56,049 nt of DNA from Gracilibacillus kekensis (GCF_900143085.1 NZ_FRCZ01000012.1:1-56049); one strand, 5' to 3'; shown: positions 31,001 to 39,693, counted from the stretch's first letter. Made by a program: numbers and translations. The notes: a model not told the origin generated them from the letters alone.

Positions 31001-31608
31001 GAATCAATTTCATCATCAAATAGTTCTACTCGAATTGGTTGTTCCTCCGTTAGCGGAAAGATATCTAATATACCGCCACGCAAACTAAATTCACCCGGGC
31101 TTGCTGTCATATCTTGTCTAACGTAGCCCATGTCAACTAATTTTTGTACAGTAGTCTCTATGTTAATTACCCCATCTAATTGAAATGCAAGTTGGTATTC
31201 TTGCCAATATTCCACTGGTGGTAACATTCGTTTTAAAGCTGCAACCGGAGCAATTAAAATACCACTTTTTGCATTTAACCAGTTCGTTAAAGCTGCAATT
31301 CGCTGACTTAACAATTCTGGACTCGCTATTGCCAGTTCCGATGCCAGTAATTCATTTACAGGATAGAGATGGACCTCTTGTTGATCTGTAAACTCTAACA
31401 TGTCGTCATACAATTGCTGTGCTTGTGTTAGTTGATGGGTGACAATAATGGTTTTTTTATTAGATGCTTGTTGCACCATTGAGGTAAACATACTTCTGGC
31501 AGATCCAGATAAACCGGATACTAATTGTTCTTTAAGACCGGATTCTACGCCGTCAATAATGGAATACACGTCATCGCGGTTTTGTAGATATTGTTTTATT
31601 TCATACAT
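28075..31608 (-). CDS. mfd: transcription-repair coupling factor
   Basis: Removes RNA polymerase stalled at DNA lesions and recruits UvrA. Domains in order: UvrB-like N-terminal modules (about 1-350), the CarD-like RNA polymerase interaction domain starting near IGDYVVHANHGIGRY (about 497), and the RecG-like translocase with Walker A GDVGYGKTE (about 648-656) and DEEQ (about 748-751). It has TRG motifs and a C-terminal domain. The length of 1177 is exactly that of the B. subtilis protein. GGGGGAG precedes the ATG. Upstream neighbours are fin and pth, as in B. subtilis. Confidence 0.98.
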   Translation of the reverse strand: MYEIKQYLQNRDDVYSIIDGVESGLKEQLVSGLSGSARSMFTSMVQQASNKKTIIVTHQLTQAQQLYDDMLEFTDQQEVHLYPVNELLASELAIASPELLSQRIAALTNWLNAKSGILIAPVAALKRMLPPVEYWQEYQLAFQLDGVINIETTVQKLVDMGYVRQDMTASPGEFSLRGGILDIFPLTEEQPIRVELFDDEIDSIRYFDSESQRSLDKVKQVTVVPATELLLKDSDLVAAAQKLEKSLADTLKKIKNKSDQQVLTETIYADIDRLHQCERFQEIRKYASFFYKKTYSLLDYLSSDGLIVLDEMSRIQETANHLDDEEQEWLKDNLQRGKAVRDMKLSYDWLEVWNNMEQQKLFLSVFLRHIPNTNPVNIVNVSCRAMQQFHGQMNLLQNEMDRWHKGDFSVIILAPNQSRMEKIQSVLEDYQMATTISESLPELPLAQTVITQGNISGGFELPMHKIAVITENELFKQKVPRKKRKQKISNAERIKSYQELQIGDYVVHANHGIGRYIGIETLEVNGLHKDFMLVRYSGDDKLFVPIDQIDLVQKYVGSEGKEPKLYRLGGNDWKKVKSKVQSRVEDIADDLMKLYAEREAAKGFAFAPDSEMQRDFEASFPYQETEDQLRCIEEIKQDMEQERPMDRLLCGDVGYGKTEVAIRAAFKAIAEGKQVAILVPTTILAQQHYETVLERFQDYPINIGLLSRFRTRKQQTETLKGLKTGTVDLVIGTHRLLSKDVIYKDLGLLVVDEEQRFGVKHKEKIKQLKTNVDVLTLTATPIPRTLHMSMLGVRDLSVIETPPENRFPIQTYVMEYNGPLVREAIEREIARGGQVFFLYNRVDSIDRIAQEIQALVEDARVAVAHGQMNESELENVMFSFLDGEADVLVSTTIIETGVDIPNVNTLIVYDADRMGLSQLYQLRGRVGRSNRVAYAYFTYQKDKILTEVSEKRLQAIKEFTELGSGFKIAMRDLSIRGAGNILGSQQHGFIDSVGFDMYSQMLNEAVEAKKQGKPVEEVKPFEVELDLKIDAYIPDEYIPDEKQKIDMYKRFQAVYSQEDIHDLREELIDRFGDYPEEVENLFHVSTLKMMSKHERIESITERKQKIEVMVEDERSQELDGAKLFEFANQYGRLIQLGTEDRKLKVTFKFEKQQYIKRYDILEKFILTLQDMKQTSVV

Positions 31609-31663
31609 AATGCTCCCCCTAAATTCCTTAAAACTAATATATGATGATTTATTTTAATATTGC

Positions 31664-31880
31664 CAAACCGCGCAAAAATGCTTTGGTTTAAACCAAAGCT
31701 GATCTTCGCCCTTATTATTTATCACGGTATTAAACATCCGTAATATCCCCCAATTCAATAATAGAGCGTTATCAGTGAAGATCAATGGGGGAAAAACGGA
31801 CGCTAACTCTAACTTCCTGATAAGTTTCGCTAGCAATCAGCCAGAGGCTAAGACTCTCACTAATTGAAGTCTCACTTTAT
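31664..31880. repeat. R3 repeat, copy 1 (with a perfect 20-bp palindrome)
   Basis: The gap between mfd and fin holds a structured repeat. GCTTTGGTTTAAACCAAAGC (31680-31699) is a perfect palindrome. TCCCCCA...TGGGGGA bracket a dyad (about 31746-31795). The right part has CTGATAAGTTTCGCTAGCAATCAG and ATTGAAGTCTCACTTTAT, repeated at 39098-39160. A fragment occurs inverted at 46321-46345. No coding sense was found. Confidence 0.65.
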
Positions 31881-32107
31881 TGAATAAAATAATCTAACTC
31901 ATGATATTGTGGATGTTGATCTAATAGTTGTTGGCAATTTTCACAAATGGAATGAAGAGTAATCGTCTGATCCTGACGATAATTTATTAATTTCATTTTT
32001 TCCTCCATCGATAAGACATTCCAACCAATCTTTTCGAGATCAAGCATCGCGGGTTGTAACCTGCCTACTTCACTCCCACAATGTTTGCAGGTATATAATA
32101 ACGTCAT
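31877..32107 (-). CDS. fin: anti-sigma-F factor Fin
   Basis: Small forespore protein (YabK) that inhibits sigma-F during the switch to sigma-G. It has two zinc-type pairs, Cys7-x2-Cys10 (CKHC) and Cys55-x2-Cys58 (CENC), separated by about 45 residues. Its place between pth and mfd is the B. subtilis arrangement. AAGGAGG precedes the ATG. No matching promoter was picked out. Confidence 0.9.
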   Translation of the reverse strand: MTLLYTCKHCGSEVGRLQPAMLDLEKIGWNVLSMEEKMKLINYRQDQTITLHSICENCQQLLDQHPQYHELDYFIQ

Positions 32108-32191
32108 ATTCGCGCCTCCTTAATGTCCAAAGAGAGTCATTTATTGATATTCTAACCGGGAGAATAGTCAACTATACGCGAATAAGGCATT

Positions 32192-32752
32192 TTATTTATT
32201 ATAGTCGTTCATTACTTTTGGAAAAGGTTGATCTAGCCAAGCTTCCATGGCATCTGCTGAATGATGAATTGATTCTTCTAATAGAGATTGATTTGATTTT
32301 TCAAACTTCCCTAATACATAATCAATCACTGCCATTGGGGTTTCGGGCCTGCCAATACCGAATCGCAGACGATTAAATTGTTTGGTTCCTAATTGGTCTA
32401 TAATGGAACGGACTCCATTATGCCCCCCATGCCCACCAGTTTGTCGTAAGCGCACCTTTCCCAATGGTAAATCTAAATCGTCATAAATAACGGTTACATC
32501 TTCTGGTGTAAGATTATAAAAATCCATCAATGGACGAAGTGATTCACCTGATAAGTTCATATATGTTTGTGGCTGTAGTAAAATCACTTTTTCACCACCT
32601 ATTGATTCTAAGGCGAAGTGACCTTTAAATTTATTTTTGTTTAAGGTCCAGTTGTGTCGATTTAATAGTTCATCAATTACCATGAAGCCGACATTATGGC
32701 GTGTGTCCCTATATTTATTACCCGGGTTTCCTAAACCTACAATACATTTCAT
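32192..32752 (-). CDS. pth: peptidyl-tRNA hydrolase
   Basis: Releases peptides from peptidyl-tRNA (spoVC in B. subtilis). N-terminal GLGNPGNKYRDTRHNVGFMVID carries the catalytic His20 and Asn10. PQTYMNLSG and DDLDLPLGKVRLR..GGHGGHNG with the second conserved positions follow. The length of 186 is normal. AAGGAAG precedes the ATG. Confidence 0.97.
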   Translation of the reverse strand: MKCIVGLGNPGNKYRDTRHNVGFMVIDELLNRHNWTLNKNKFKGHFALESIGGEKVILLQPQTYMNLSGESLRPLMDFYNLTPEDVTVIYDDLDLPLGKVRLRQTGGHGGHNGVRSIIDQLGTKQFNRLRFGIGRPETPMAVIDYVLGKFEKSNQSLLEESIHHSADAMEAWLDQPFPKVMNDYNK

Positions 32753-32860
32753 TTTTCTAGTCTTCCTTTTACTATTATTTCTTCTCTATAGTCTAACACA
32801 AAAACATAAGAAAAAACGAACAACCCCTACCATTTTTCATAACGACATAAGCAAAGATGA

Positions 32861-33306
32861 CACAAACTGCGAAGTAACTGATGGTCACTTATGGATGCAA
32901 GTGGTAATTTTGAAAAGTTTAATAACTAAACCTCCGCTTCGGCTGCCCACTTCCCTTTCCGTGGGGTTTTCCCACAGGAGTGAAAGTGGGCGGCCTACGC
33001 TATGAATATATTCAACAACGGTTGCAACAGTGATCATTCTGAATTGTCTATAGGAATTTAATTTGGATAATGATTTAAAAGTCATTATTTCAATGCTCGC
33101 ATTCATTGTAGAATTTCACCTAGCGGAGGCGTCCACTTCGACTCCAAGGGGATTAGCGCGATCTGAAGATCCACTTTGTAAAGTGATCTTCTTTACAAAG
33201 TTAGCTGAAGACGCGCTCCCTGGAAAGCAAATTGGGCAAGCCGGAGCGACTGTTACGCACATATTCTCGTTCAAAATTACTACGACAGCTACTTCGCAGT
33301 TTAGTT
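32861..33306. mobile_element. R1 repeat, locus 5: complete element with terminal inverted repeats (MITE-like)
   Basis: Termini are AAACTGCGAAGTAACT at about 32865 and, inverted, AGCTACTTCGCAGTTT at about 33286-33301. The left arm (32932-33001) has lost its central core; the right arm (33122-33249) is complete with TCTGAAGATCC and TTAGCTGAAGA. A spacer with ATTGTAGAATTTCACC lies between. The overall length of ~440 bp, terminal repeats and absence of coding capacity suggest a non-autonomous element, but no transposase or target duplication was demonstrated. It lies between the rplY terminator and pth. Confidence 0.6.
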
Positions 33307-33326
33307 TTTCTGTACGGTTGAGGTAT

Positions 33327-33357
33327 ATGAAAAGACGCAACTTTTTTGGTTGCGTCT
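33327..33357 (-). terminator. rplY/ctc terminator
   Basis: AGACGCAAC / GTTGCGTCT stem with a 7-base loop, followed on the minus strand by TTTTC, a few bases after the stop codon. Confidence 0.9.
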
Positions 33358-33364
33358 GTTGAAT

Positions 33365-33997
33365 TTATTCTTGTTCTTCTTCTGATTTTTCATTGATTAC
33401 TTCTGGTTCTGTTTCTTCCTCTTCTTCTGCTGACTCTTCCGCTGGTTCTTCGTCAGGAACGAGAATGGTCACGATTGTGGCTGTCTCATCTTCTAAAATT
33501 TCGTAATTTTTACCATCTTTTAGATCTGACACCAGGATACTGTTACCGACTTCCAGATCAGAAACATTGATCGTGATTTGTTCAGGAATATCTTTCGGTT
33601 TTGCTCTTAAAGCAAGTTCATACAATGGCTGTTGAAGTACGCCACCTTCTTTTGCACCTTTTGCTTCTCCTTCTAATGAGATTGGTACTTGTACATCTAG
33701 CTCTTCTTTCATATTTACCGCATAAAAGTCTGCATGTACTAGTTCATCTCTTAATGGATCAACTTGGTATTCATGGAGCATTACATCAACTGCTTCTCCA
33801 TCTATTTGTAAAGAGATAATTGCGTTTTTCCCTTCATCTCTTACCGTTTTTAATAATTCTATGCTGTTTACAGTTACTGTTTTTGGATCTACTTGATATC
33901 CATAAATGATACCAGGTACATCCCCAGCTAATCGTATTGCTTTTGTAGTCGATGTTTTTAAGTTTTCTCTTTTCTTTGCTTCTAAAGTTACTGCCAC
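33365..33997 (-). CDS. rplY: 50S ribosomal protein L25 (Ctc, general stress form)
   Basis: Binds 5S rRNA; called ctc in B. subtilis, where it is sigma-B induced. The N-terminal L25 domain is residues 1-95 and the C-terminal TL5 domain follows (DVQVPISLEGEAKGAKEGGVLQQ). It ends in a strongly acidic tail (EPAEESAEEEEETEPE). The start is GTG 33997 (MAVTLEAKKREN), since GGAGGGTG is well placed. An upstream GTG at 34006 lies inside that site. No sigma-B type promoter was recognised upstream. Confidence 0.93.
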   Translation of the reverse strand: MAVTLEAKKRENLKTSTTKAIRLAGDVPGIIYGYQVDPKTVTVNSIELLKTVRDEGKNAIISLQIDGEAVDVMLHEYQVDPLRDELVHADFYAVNMKEELDVQVPISLEGEAKGAKEGGVLQQPLYELALRAKPKDIPEQITINVSDLEVGNSILVSDLKDGKNYEILEDETATIVTILVPDEEPAEESAEEEEETEPEVINEKSEEEQE

Positions 33998-34119
33998 TAA
34001 AATCACCCTCCATTTAAAAATTACTACTATACAGTATATTTCCCTTGAGTGAGATAGGCTAAACCTCTTTTTTTAAATACTTACTCAAATTGACATCTTT
34101 ACAAACTAACATACTCTCA

Positions 34120-35067
34120 TTAATCAAATAATATACTCACAGACTGGCGTTCGTGAACACGAATAATTGCTTCACTTATCAATGGTGCTACTGATAATTG
34201 TGTAATCTTGTCTGATTGTTTTTCTTCATGTAAAGGGATACTGTTAGTTACAACAAGTTCTTTAATCGTTGAATTTTCGATTCTCTCGATTGCTGGTCCT
34301 GATAATACGGGATGCGTACAACATGCATAAACGCCCGTTGCACCATTTTCGATTAAAGCATTGGCGCCAAGTGTTATTGTTCCTGCAGTATCGATTATAT
34401 CATCGATTAGAATAGCGGTCTTCCCTTCAATCTTACCTACAATATTCATTACCTCAGCTACATTTGGTTTCGGCCTACGCTTATCAATGATAGCAATAGG
34501 TGCCTTCAATCGATCGGCCAACTGTCGAGCACGTGTTACTCCCCCATGGTCTGGAGATACGACAACGATGTCCTCAAGTCCTTTTTTGCTCCAATAACTA
34601 GAAAGAATTGGCACACCTACTAATTGGTCTACCGGGATATCAAAAAAGCCTTGAATTTGTGGTGCATGTAGATCCAGGGTAATAACCCTTGTAGCTCCTG
34701 CCGTTTGCAATAAATCCGCAATTAGTTTAGCGGTAATTGGTTCACGAGCACGAGCTTTACGATCCTGTCTTGCGTATCCATAATAAGGCATCACGATATT
34801 AATAGACTTGGCCGAAGCTCTTTTTAAAGCATCAATCATAATTAACAGTTCCATAATATGTTGATTTCCCGGCTCACAAGTCGATTGGACTACATATACG
34901 TCACAACCACGAATACTTTCTTCGATATTAATCTGAATCTCGCCATCACTAAATTTAGTTACCGAGCTTTTTCCTAATTCCACCCCAATATTCGCTGCTA
35001 TCTCTTCTGCTAATCTTGGATTCGAATTTAATGTAAATACTTTTAAGGATGAATCCTTATAGGACAT
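34120..35067 (-). CDS. prs: ribose-phosphate pyrophosphokinase
   Basis: Makes PRPP from ribose-5-phosphate and ATP. Signatures: FSDGEI, the ATP-binding [20 protein letters not shown], and the PRPP loop [12 protein letters not shown]. The length of 315 is normal. TGGAGG precedes the ATG. It lies 24 bp after glmU, so the two form an operon as in B. subtilis. Confidence 0.97.
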   Translation of the reverse strand: MSYKDSSLKVFTLNSNPRLAEEIAANIGVELGKSSVTKFSDGEIQINIEESIRGCDVYVVQSTCEPGNQHIMELLIMIDALKRASAKSINIVMPYYGYARQDRKARAREPITAKLIADLLQTAGATRVITLDLHAPQIQGFFDIPVDQLVGVPILSSYWSKKGLEDIVVVSPDHGGVTRARQLADRLKAPIAIIDKRRPKPNVAEVMNIVGKIEGKTAILIDDIIDTAGTITLGANALIENGATGVYACCTHPVLSGPAIERIENSTIKELVVTNSIPLHEEKQSDKITQLSVAPLISEAIIRVHERQSVSILFD

Positions 35068-35091
35068 TTGTATACCTCCATGTATTCTTGA

Positions 35092-36456
35092 TTATTTATA
35101 TTTTTTTGCGTATTCCTCTTTATTAACCTGTTTCGCTCGGCCAATTGATAGTGCATCACCCGGCACATCCTGATGAATGGTCGAACCTGCTGCTATTAAC
35201 GCCCCTTTACCTATATGCACTGGCGCTATTAAGTTTGCATTACAACCGATGAATGCATCGTCTTCTATCGTTGTTTTAAACTTGTTTTTTCCATCGTAAT
35301 TGACTGTAATTGTTCCACATCCAATATTTACGCCACTACCAATTTCAGCATCACCAATGTAACTTAAATGCGGAACCTTACTTCCATTATCTATCTTTGA
35401 TTTTTTAATTTCAACAAAATTACCTACTTTTGCATCGTCACCAATTGAAGCCTCTGGACGAATGTGAGCAAATGGCCCCGCTTGCACTCTTTTACCAATA
35501 TAACTAGAGGTTGCTACACTGTGGCGTAACACCGTTCCCTGTCCAATATGACAATCTCGAATTTCAGAATGAGGCCCAATAATAGCTTCATTTTCTATGG
35601 TTGTATTGCCTTTAATGACCGTTCCCGGTTCGATAATGACATCTGTCCCGATTTGCACATCTGCTCCAATATAAGTGTTGTTTGGATCGATAAGCGTTAC
35701 ACCGTTTTTCATATGCTGCTCGTTAATTCTTTTTTTCATGAAGGTTTCAGCCTGTGATAATGCCACCCGATCATTTACCCCGATTGTTTCTTCAAACGCT
35801 TCTGTTTGATATGCGACTACCTTTTGCCTTTCTTCTTGTGCAATTTGGATTACATCTGGTAAGTAATATTCACCTTGAGCATTGTCATTTGATACTTTCT
35901 TTAAAGCTTCGAATAGCAATTCATTATTAAAGCAGTAGGTTCCAGTATTGATTTCCTGAATCATTTGTTCTTCTTTTGAAGCATCTTTTTGCTCGACAAT
36001 TTTACTAACCTGATTGTCTGCATTTCTTACAATCCTGCCATAACCCGTTGGATCTTCAGCATGCGCAGTTAAGATCGTTACACCAGCTTTCTGTTCTTCA
36101 TGATGATCTAATACGGACTCGAGTGTTTGCTTAGTTAGGAGTGGTGTATCTCCACACACGACAATGGTTGTTCCTTGTTTATTTGCCAAGTATTTTTCTG
36201 CTTGTTGTACAGCATGGCCTGTTCCTAATTGCTCTTCCTGAATGACAAATTGAGAATCTTCTCCCAGTTGCTCCTGTACTTTTTCCGCTCCAAAGCCAAC
36301 CACGGTAGTAATACTGGCTAGGTTTAACATCTTTAATTGATCTACCACATGTTGTACCATCGGCTTTCCTAATACAGGGTGAAGAACTTTATATAAAGTA
36401 GACTTCATTCTTGTACCTTTACCTGCAGCTAGTACAATTGCATAACGATTTGACAA
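35092..36456 (-). CDS. glmU: bifunctional GlmU: glucosamine-1-phosphate acetyltransferase / GlcNAc-1-P uridyltransferase
   Basis: Makes UDP-GlcNAc for the cell wall. The N-terminal pyrophosphorylase begins [11 protein letters not shown]. The C-terminal left-handed beta helix is visible as hexapeptide repeats from about residue 250 ([19 protein letters not shown]) to the end. The start is TTG 36456, with CGGAGG at the right distance; the ATG at 36474 is upstream of that site. At 454 residues it matches the family. It is co-transcribed with prs. Confidence 0.96.
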   Translation of the reverse strand: MSNRYAIVLAAGKGTRMKSTLYKVLHPVLGKPMVQHVVDQLKMLNLASITTVVGFGAEKVQEQLGEDSQFVIQEEQLGTGHAVQQAEKYLANKQGTTIVVCGDTPLLTKQTLESVLDHHEEQKAGVTILTAHAEDPTGYGRIVRNADNQVSKIVEQKDASKEEQMIQEINTGTYCFNNELLFEALKKVSNDNAQGEYYLPDVIQIAQEERQKVVAYQTEAFEETIGVNDRVALSQAETFMKKRINEQHMKNGVTLIDPNNTYIGADVQIGTDVIIEPGTVIKGNTTIENEAIIGPHSEIRDCHIGQGTVLRHSVATSSYIGKRVQAGPFAHIRPEASIGDDAKVGNFVEIKKSKIDNGSKVPHLSYIGDAEIGSGVNIGCGTITVNYDGKNKFKTTIEDDAFIGCNANLIAPVHIGKGALIAAGSTIHQDVPGDALSIGRAKQVNKEEYAKKYK

Positions 36457-36580
36457 GTGATTTCCTCCGTTCATTTAAAAACAAATTATGTATGATTGAA
36501 TTATTTTAATTTTGCACAATAATATCCCAATTATGAATATATATGAAAAACACAATATTTTCAATAAGGAAAGGTTGGAA

Positions 36581-36720
36581 AAGCGAGAATGCCCATAAGA
36601 ATCGTAGCGCCTTGAGCGAAACAACTGAGATAATGGAATCTCTGAAAAAACCGAAGCAATGTTAATTTATCATTAGGCTATCCGCGTAATCGACTAGTTC
36701 CTGAGCGTTCAGTACTGGAC
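36581..36720. repeat. R2 repeat, degenerate copy
   Basis: It matches the better R2 copies (41741, 55574) in AAGCG..CGTAGCG, CAACTGAGATAA(T/A)GGAATC and the end GAGCGTTC-AGTACTGGAC (for GGCGCTCGGAGCTAGAC), with many substitutions. It occupies the gap between spoVG and glmU. The remainder of 36457-36580 shows no clear feature. Confidence 0.55.
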
Positions 36721-36746
36721 ACTTTTACCACTATATTTTAATTCCG

Positions 36747-36786
36747 GACAAAAATAAAAAGTCCAACCAAAAATGATTAGACTTTT
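36747..36786 (-). terminator. spoVG terminator
   Basis: On the minus strand AAAGTCTAATCA / TGGTTGGACTTT (one wobble pair) is followed by TTATTTTTG, 10 bp after the stop. Confidence 0.87.
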
Positions 36787-36796
36787 TTTACTCTTC

Positions 36797-37087
36797 TTAA
36801 GAAGCTCCAGCTTCTTCGTATTCTACTTCAGTTTCACCAGCACGCTGATACTCTTCAAGAACTGCATCTTGAATTTTCGACCTTGTGCCAGAGTTAATTG
36901 GGTGCGCAATATCCCTAAATTCACCATCCGGTGTACGCTTAGAAGGCATTGCTACAAACATCCCATTATTTCCATCAATTACACGGATATCATGCACTAC
37001 AAATTCATGGTCTAATGTAATGGATGCGATAGCTCGCATTCTTCCATCGGTATTCACGCGGCGTAATCTCACGTCAGTAACTTCCAT
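36797..37087 (-). CDS. spoVG: SpoVG, RNA/DNA-binding regulator
   Basis: Small regulator affecting septation and many virulence or developmental genes in Firmicutes. The first 84 residues are almost invariant in the family ([52 protein letters not shown]). The tail is acidic. AAGGTGGTG precedes the ATG. A sigma-H type promoter lies upstream. In B. subtilis yabJ lies between purR and spoVG; here it is absent. Confidence 0.97.
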   Translation of the reverse strand: MEVTDVRLRRVNTDGRMRAIASITLDHEFVVHDIRVIDGNNGMFVAMPSKRTPDGEFRDIAHPINSGTRSKIQDAVLEEYQRAGETEVEYEEAGAS

Positions 37088-37130
37088 TATGTTTCACCAC
37101 CTTTTCCCTAATTAAGAACTTACTAACTAA

Positions 37131-37157
37131 ATTCAACAAATTTTCCAAAATTCCTGC
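37131..37157 (-). promoter_or_regulatory. sigma-H promoter of spoVG
   Basis: On the minus strand AGGAATT (37149-37155), 14 bp and GAAT (37131-37134) reproduce the classic B. subtilis spoVG promoter with the same spacing. The DNA just upstream (37158-37200) is a run of A/T blocks, matching the AT-rich AbrB-binding region known there. Confidence 0.82.
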
Positions 37158-37244
37158 CAAAATTTTAAAAAAATTTATTTTTTTTAGAAATTTTTCTTAT
37201 TAAGTGGTGGTGAACATCGTTTTTTCGGAATGACCTACTGCTTT

Positions 37245-38063
37245 TTAATTATTTAGGAAGTAATTTCCTTTGACAACTTCGATATGTTTTTTATTAGAGT
37301 CTACATTTTTAATTTGTAATAAGGATGTGTAGTCTTCCACTACCCGATCTTCCTCATCATCCTCTGCTTCTGCTAAGACCCCTATAGCTTTAACATTGGC
37401 ATCAAATTCCTGCAACAGATTTCTCATGCCATTAATTGTCCCGCCTGCTTTCATAAAATCATCTATGATACAAACATTCTCTCCTGGATTTAAGCTTCGT
37501 TTTGACAATACCATTGTTTGAATCTTCTTAGAAGAACCAGAAACATAATTAATACTAACTGTAGATCCTTCCGTTACTTTAGGGTCACGACGAACAATAA
37601 TGACTGGTACATTTAAAAAGTCACCTACCGCATAGGCTAACGGAATTCCCTTGGTGGCAACTGTAACAACAGAATCAATATTTAACCCTGCAAACCTGGA
37701 AGCAAAAAGTCGACCGATATTTCTCACTGTACCTGGATTTCCTAAAATGTCGCTCATAAATAAATAACCGCCGGGTAAAATACGTGTTGGATCTTCTAAT
37801 TCCTGACATAATTGATCCATAATCTTTTCGCTTTTTGCCATTGATACGTTTGGAATATATTTCACTCCACCTGACGCTCCTGAAATCGACTCTAAATAAC
37901 CTATACCGTCAGTCTTAAACATTTTATTGATTATAGCTAAATCCTCACTAATCGAGGATTTTGCAGCACCATACGTCTCTGAGAAAAATGGAAGGGAAAT
38001 TAATTCCATTGGATGTTCTACTAAATAATTGGTCATCGCAACAAGACGATCACTTCTTTTCAT
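37245..38063 (-). CDS. purR: purine operon repressor PurR
   Basis: Represses pur genes; PRPP relieves binding. There is an N-terminal winged helix (residues 1-75) and a C-terminal phosphoribosyltransferase-like domain with CIIDDFMKAGGTINGM as the PRPP site and GGVKYIP at the hinge. ATG 38063 is preferred over the adjacent GTG 38066; GGGGTG lies upstream. It closely resembles the B. subtilis protein. Confidence 0.96.
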   Translation of the reverse strand: MKRSDRLVAMTNYLVEHPMELISLPFFSETYGAAKSSISEDLAIINKMFKTDGIGYLESISGASGGVKYIPNVSMAKSEKIMDQLCQELEDPTRILPGGYLFMSDILGNPGTVRNIGRLFASRFAGLNIDSVVTVATKGIPLAYAVGDFLNVPVIIVRRDPKVTEGSTVSINYVSGSSKKIQTMVLSKRSLNPGENVCIIDDFMKAGGTINGMRNLLQEFDANVKAIGVLAEAEDDEEDRVVEDYTSLLQIKNVDSNKKHIEVVKGNYFLNN

Positions 38064-38117
38064 CACTACACCCCGAAATCCGAATAATTTGAGGTAAATA
38101 TAACATTTTATACGTGT

Positions 38118-38987
38118 TTAATCAAGTTTTTGATGTGATCCTAATAACCTCACCACATAAACTTCCTCACAAAAGCCTCTCAAGCTGTTATAAATACGAT
38201 CTGCTCTACTCTCTTGTTGTACCAAGCCGAATACTGTAGGTCCACTACCACTCATCAATACAGCATCTGCTCCGGATCGTATCATTTGTTCTTTGATTTG
38301 AGCTACTTCAGGATTCATCGATAATGTAACAGTTTCTAAAACATTCTTTAGTCTATTGCATACCCCAAGGTAATCCGACTGCTTAATCGCATTCACCATT
38401 CCTTTCGTATCCGGATGATCTATATCATCCAATACTAAGGATTGATAAACAGATTGTGTGGATACTCCTTGGACAGGCTTAGCTAAAACTACCCAACACT
38501 TTGGAGGAGCAGGTAACTCTACAATCGTTTCACCTCGACCTTTAGCTAAAGCAGTGGAGTTATAAACACAAAAAGATACATCTGACCCCACTTCTGCTCC
38601 AAGATTTGCTAGTTCTTCAGTAGATAAATTTAGTTCCCACAATCGATTTAATCCTCTAAATGTAGCAGCAGCATCACTACTTCCTCCAGCAAGACCTGCA
38701 GCTACTGGAATTTGCTTATCAATTTTAATTTTTACGCCATGCTCTATTTGAAATCTTTCTTTTAACAGCTTTGCGGCACGGTATGCTAAGTTACGCTCAT
38801 CATTTGGAACAAAGCGGTTTTCTGAAACAATTTCTACTTTGTCTTCTTGTAATAAGAAAAATTCTAAACGATCTGCTAGATCTACCGTGGTCATGATCAT
38901 TTCTATTTCATGATATTGATCAGGTCTTTTATATAAGACATCAAGTGTTAAATTTATCTTAGCTGGTGCCTTTTCCAAAACATACAT
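38118..38987 (-). CDS. ispE: 4-diphosphocytidyl-2-C-methyl-D-erythritol kinase
   Basis: GHMP kinase of the MEP isoprenoid pathway. N-terminal [13 protein letters not shown], the ATP motif [15 protein letters not shown] and C-terminal [11 protein letters not shown] are intact. Start ATG 38987 (MYVLEKAP) has TAGGTGA and gives 289 residues, the same as B. subtilis. An in-frame extension to 39035 lacks a ribosome site. Confidence 0.96.
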   Translation of the reverse strand: MYVLEKAPAKINLTLDVLYKRPDQYHEIEMIMTTVDLADRLEFFLLQEDKVEIVSENRFVPNDERNLAYRAAKLLKERFQIEHGVKIKIDKQIPVAAGLAGGSSDAAATFRGLNRLWELNLSTEELANLGAEVGSDVSFCVYNSTALAKGRGETIVELPAPPKCWVVLAKPVQGVSTQSVYQSLVLDDIDHPDTKGMVNAIKQSDYLGVCNRLKNVLETVTLSMNPEVAQIKEQMIRSGADAVLMSGSGPTVFGLVQQESRADRIYNSLRGFCEEVYVVRLLGSHQKLD

Positions 38988-39081
38988 TCTTCGTTCACCT
39001 ACTGACTTTTTATATTCAGAATTTGATTTTATCATAGTATCAACCGTCTGTAATATTCCTCTTTAAGTTACTATTAATTGG

Positions 39082-39160
39082 AGATACAAGGTACTTTCTG
39101 ATAAGGTCGCTAACAATCAGTGGCATTGGTATACTCTCTCTGATTGAAGTCTTACTTTAT
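39082..39160. repeat. R3 repeat, copy 2
   Basis: CTGATAAGGTCGCTAACAATCAG and, 25 bp on, CTGATTGAAGTCTTACTTTAT match the right part of R3 copy 1 (31818-31880). It lies between ispE and the sspF terminator. Confidence 0.6.
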
Positions 39161-39190
39161 GTAAAGATACCATAAAAACAAAGAATAGCG

Positions 39191-39225
39191 CAAAAAGGAC
39201 AAAGTCTAACTTAGACTTTGTCCTT
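39191..39225 (-). terminator. sspF terminator overlapping the stop codon
   Basis: A perfect stem AAGGACAAAGTCTAA / TTAGACTTTGTCCTT, then TTTT on the minus strand. The last four codons and the stop of sspF form its 5' arm. Confidence 0.92.
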
Positions 39226-39390
39226 GTTTAAATTCTCTTCTGCCATTTGTACTGCTCTTTTCACCATATTACCGGCATCCCTTGCCGTAATTCCACCCCA
39301 ACCATCTTGCTGTACCTTGTCGTAAAAACCTAATTCTTTAGCAAGCTCTTCTTTAAAACGACTGGACATAATCCCTCGTCTTCTAGACAT
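39211..39390 (-). CDS. sspF: small acid-soluble spore protein, alpha/beta type (SspF)
   Basis: Coats and protects spore DNA. It has 59 residues with the two conserved blocks: [16 protein letters not shown] and [21 protein letters not shown]. Start ATG 39390 (MSRRRGIMS) has AAGGGAG and matches B. subtilis SspF; upstream in-frame codons are not supported. It is located between veg and ispE as in B. subtilis. Confidence 0.94.
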   Translation of the reverse strand: MSRRRGIMSSRFKEELAKELGFYDKVQQDGWGGITARDAGNMVKRAVQMAEENLNKDKV

Positions 39391-39547
39391 AGAAGATACT
39401 CCCTTTCTGTCGCCTCTTACGACAATCATAGTTTGTGTTGAAGTTATAAATTAATGCTAGGGAATATTAGGATTAACTGGTACAAAAACAGAATGATCCT
39501 GCGAAATTAGAATCACTCTTAACTTCACTGAAAACAAGTATTGTAGA

Positions 39548-39657
39548 CGGGATAATACCTTCTCTTAACGGGATAATGATCTGTTCACGGGATAAGTCAA
39601 CATATCTCGTGAAGCGCTTGGGATATCCCGTCAAGACAAGTCGATATCCTGTGAAGA
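39548..39657. repeat. R4: array of three forward and three inverted ~20-bp CGGGATA units
   Basis: ACGGGATAA occurs at 39548, 39569 and 39588. It is followed by the inverted form TATCTCGTGAAG (39604), TATCCCGTCAAG (39625) and TATCCTGTGAAG (39646). Spacing is 19-21 bp throughout, so the whole is a six-unit dyad. It fills the gap between sspF and the veg terminator. No reading frame of interest. Confidence 0.75.
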
Positions 39658-39693
39658 ACATAATAACTGCACAGTTTGGTTTTTTGTTAAGGA

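Noticed and set aside
33063-33362. Open frames on both strands between pth and rplY
   Set aside because: All fall within the R1 locus 5 palindrome, which gives mirrored open frames; no coding signal.
39548-39657. R4 array as a CRISPR
   Set aside because: Units are short, diverged and half are inverted; spacers are 10-12 bp and there are no cas genes.
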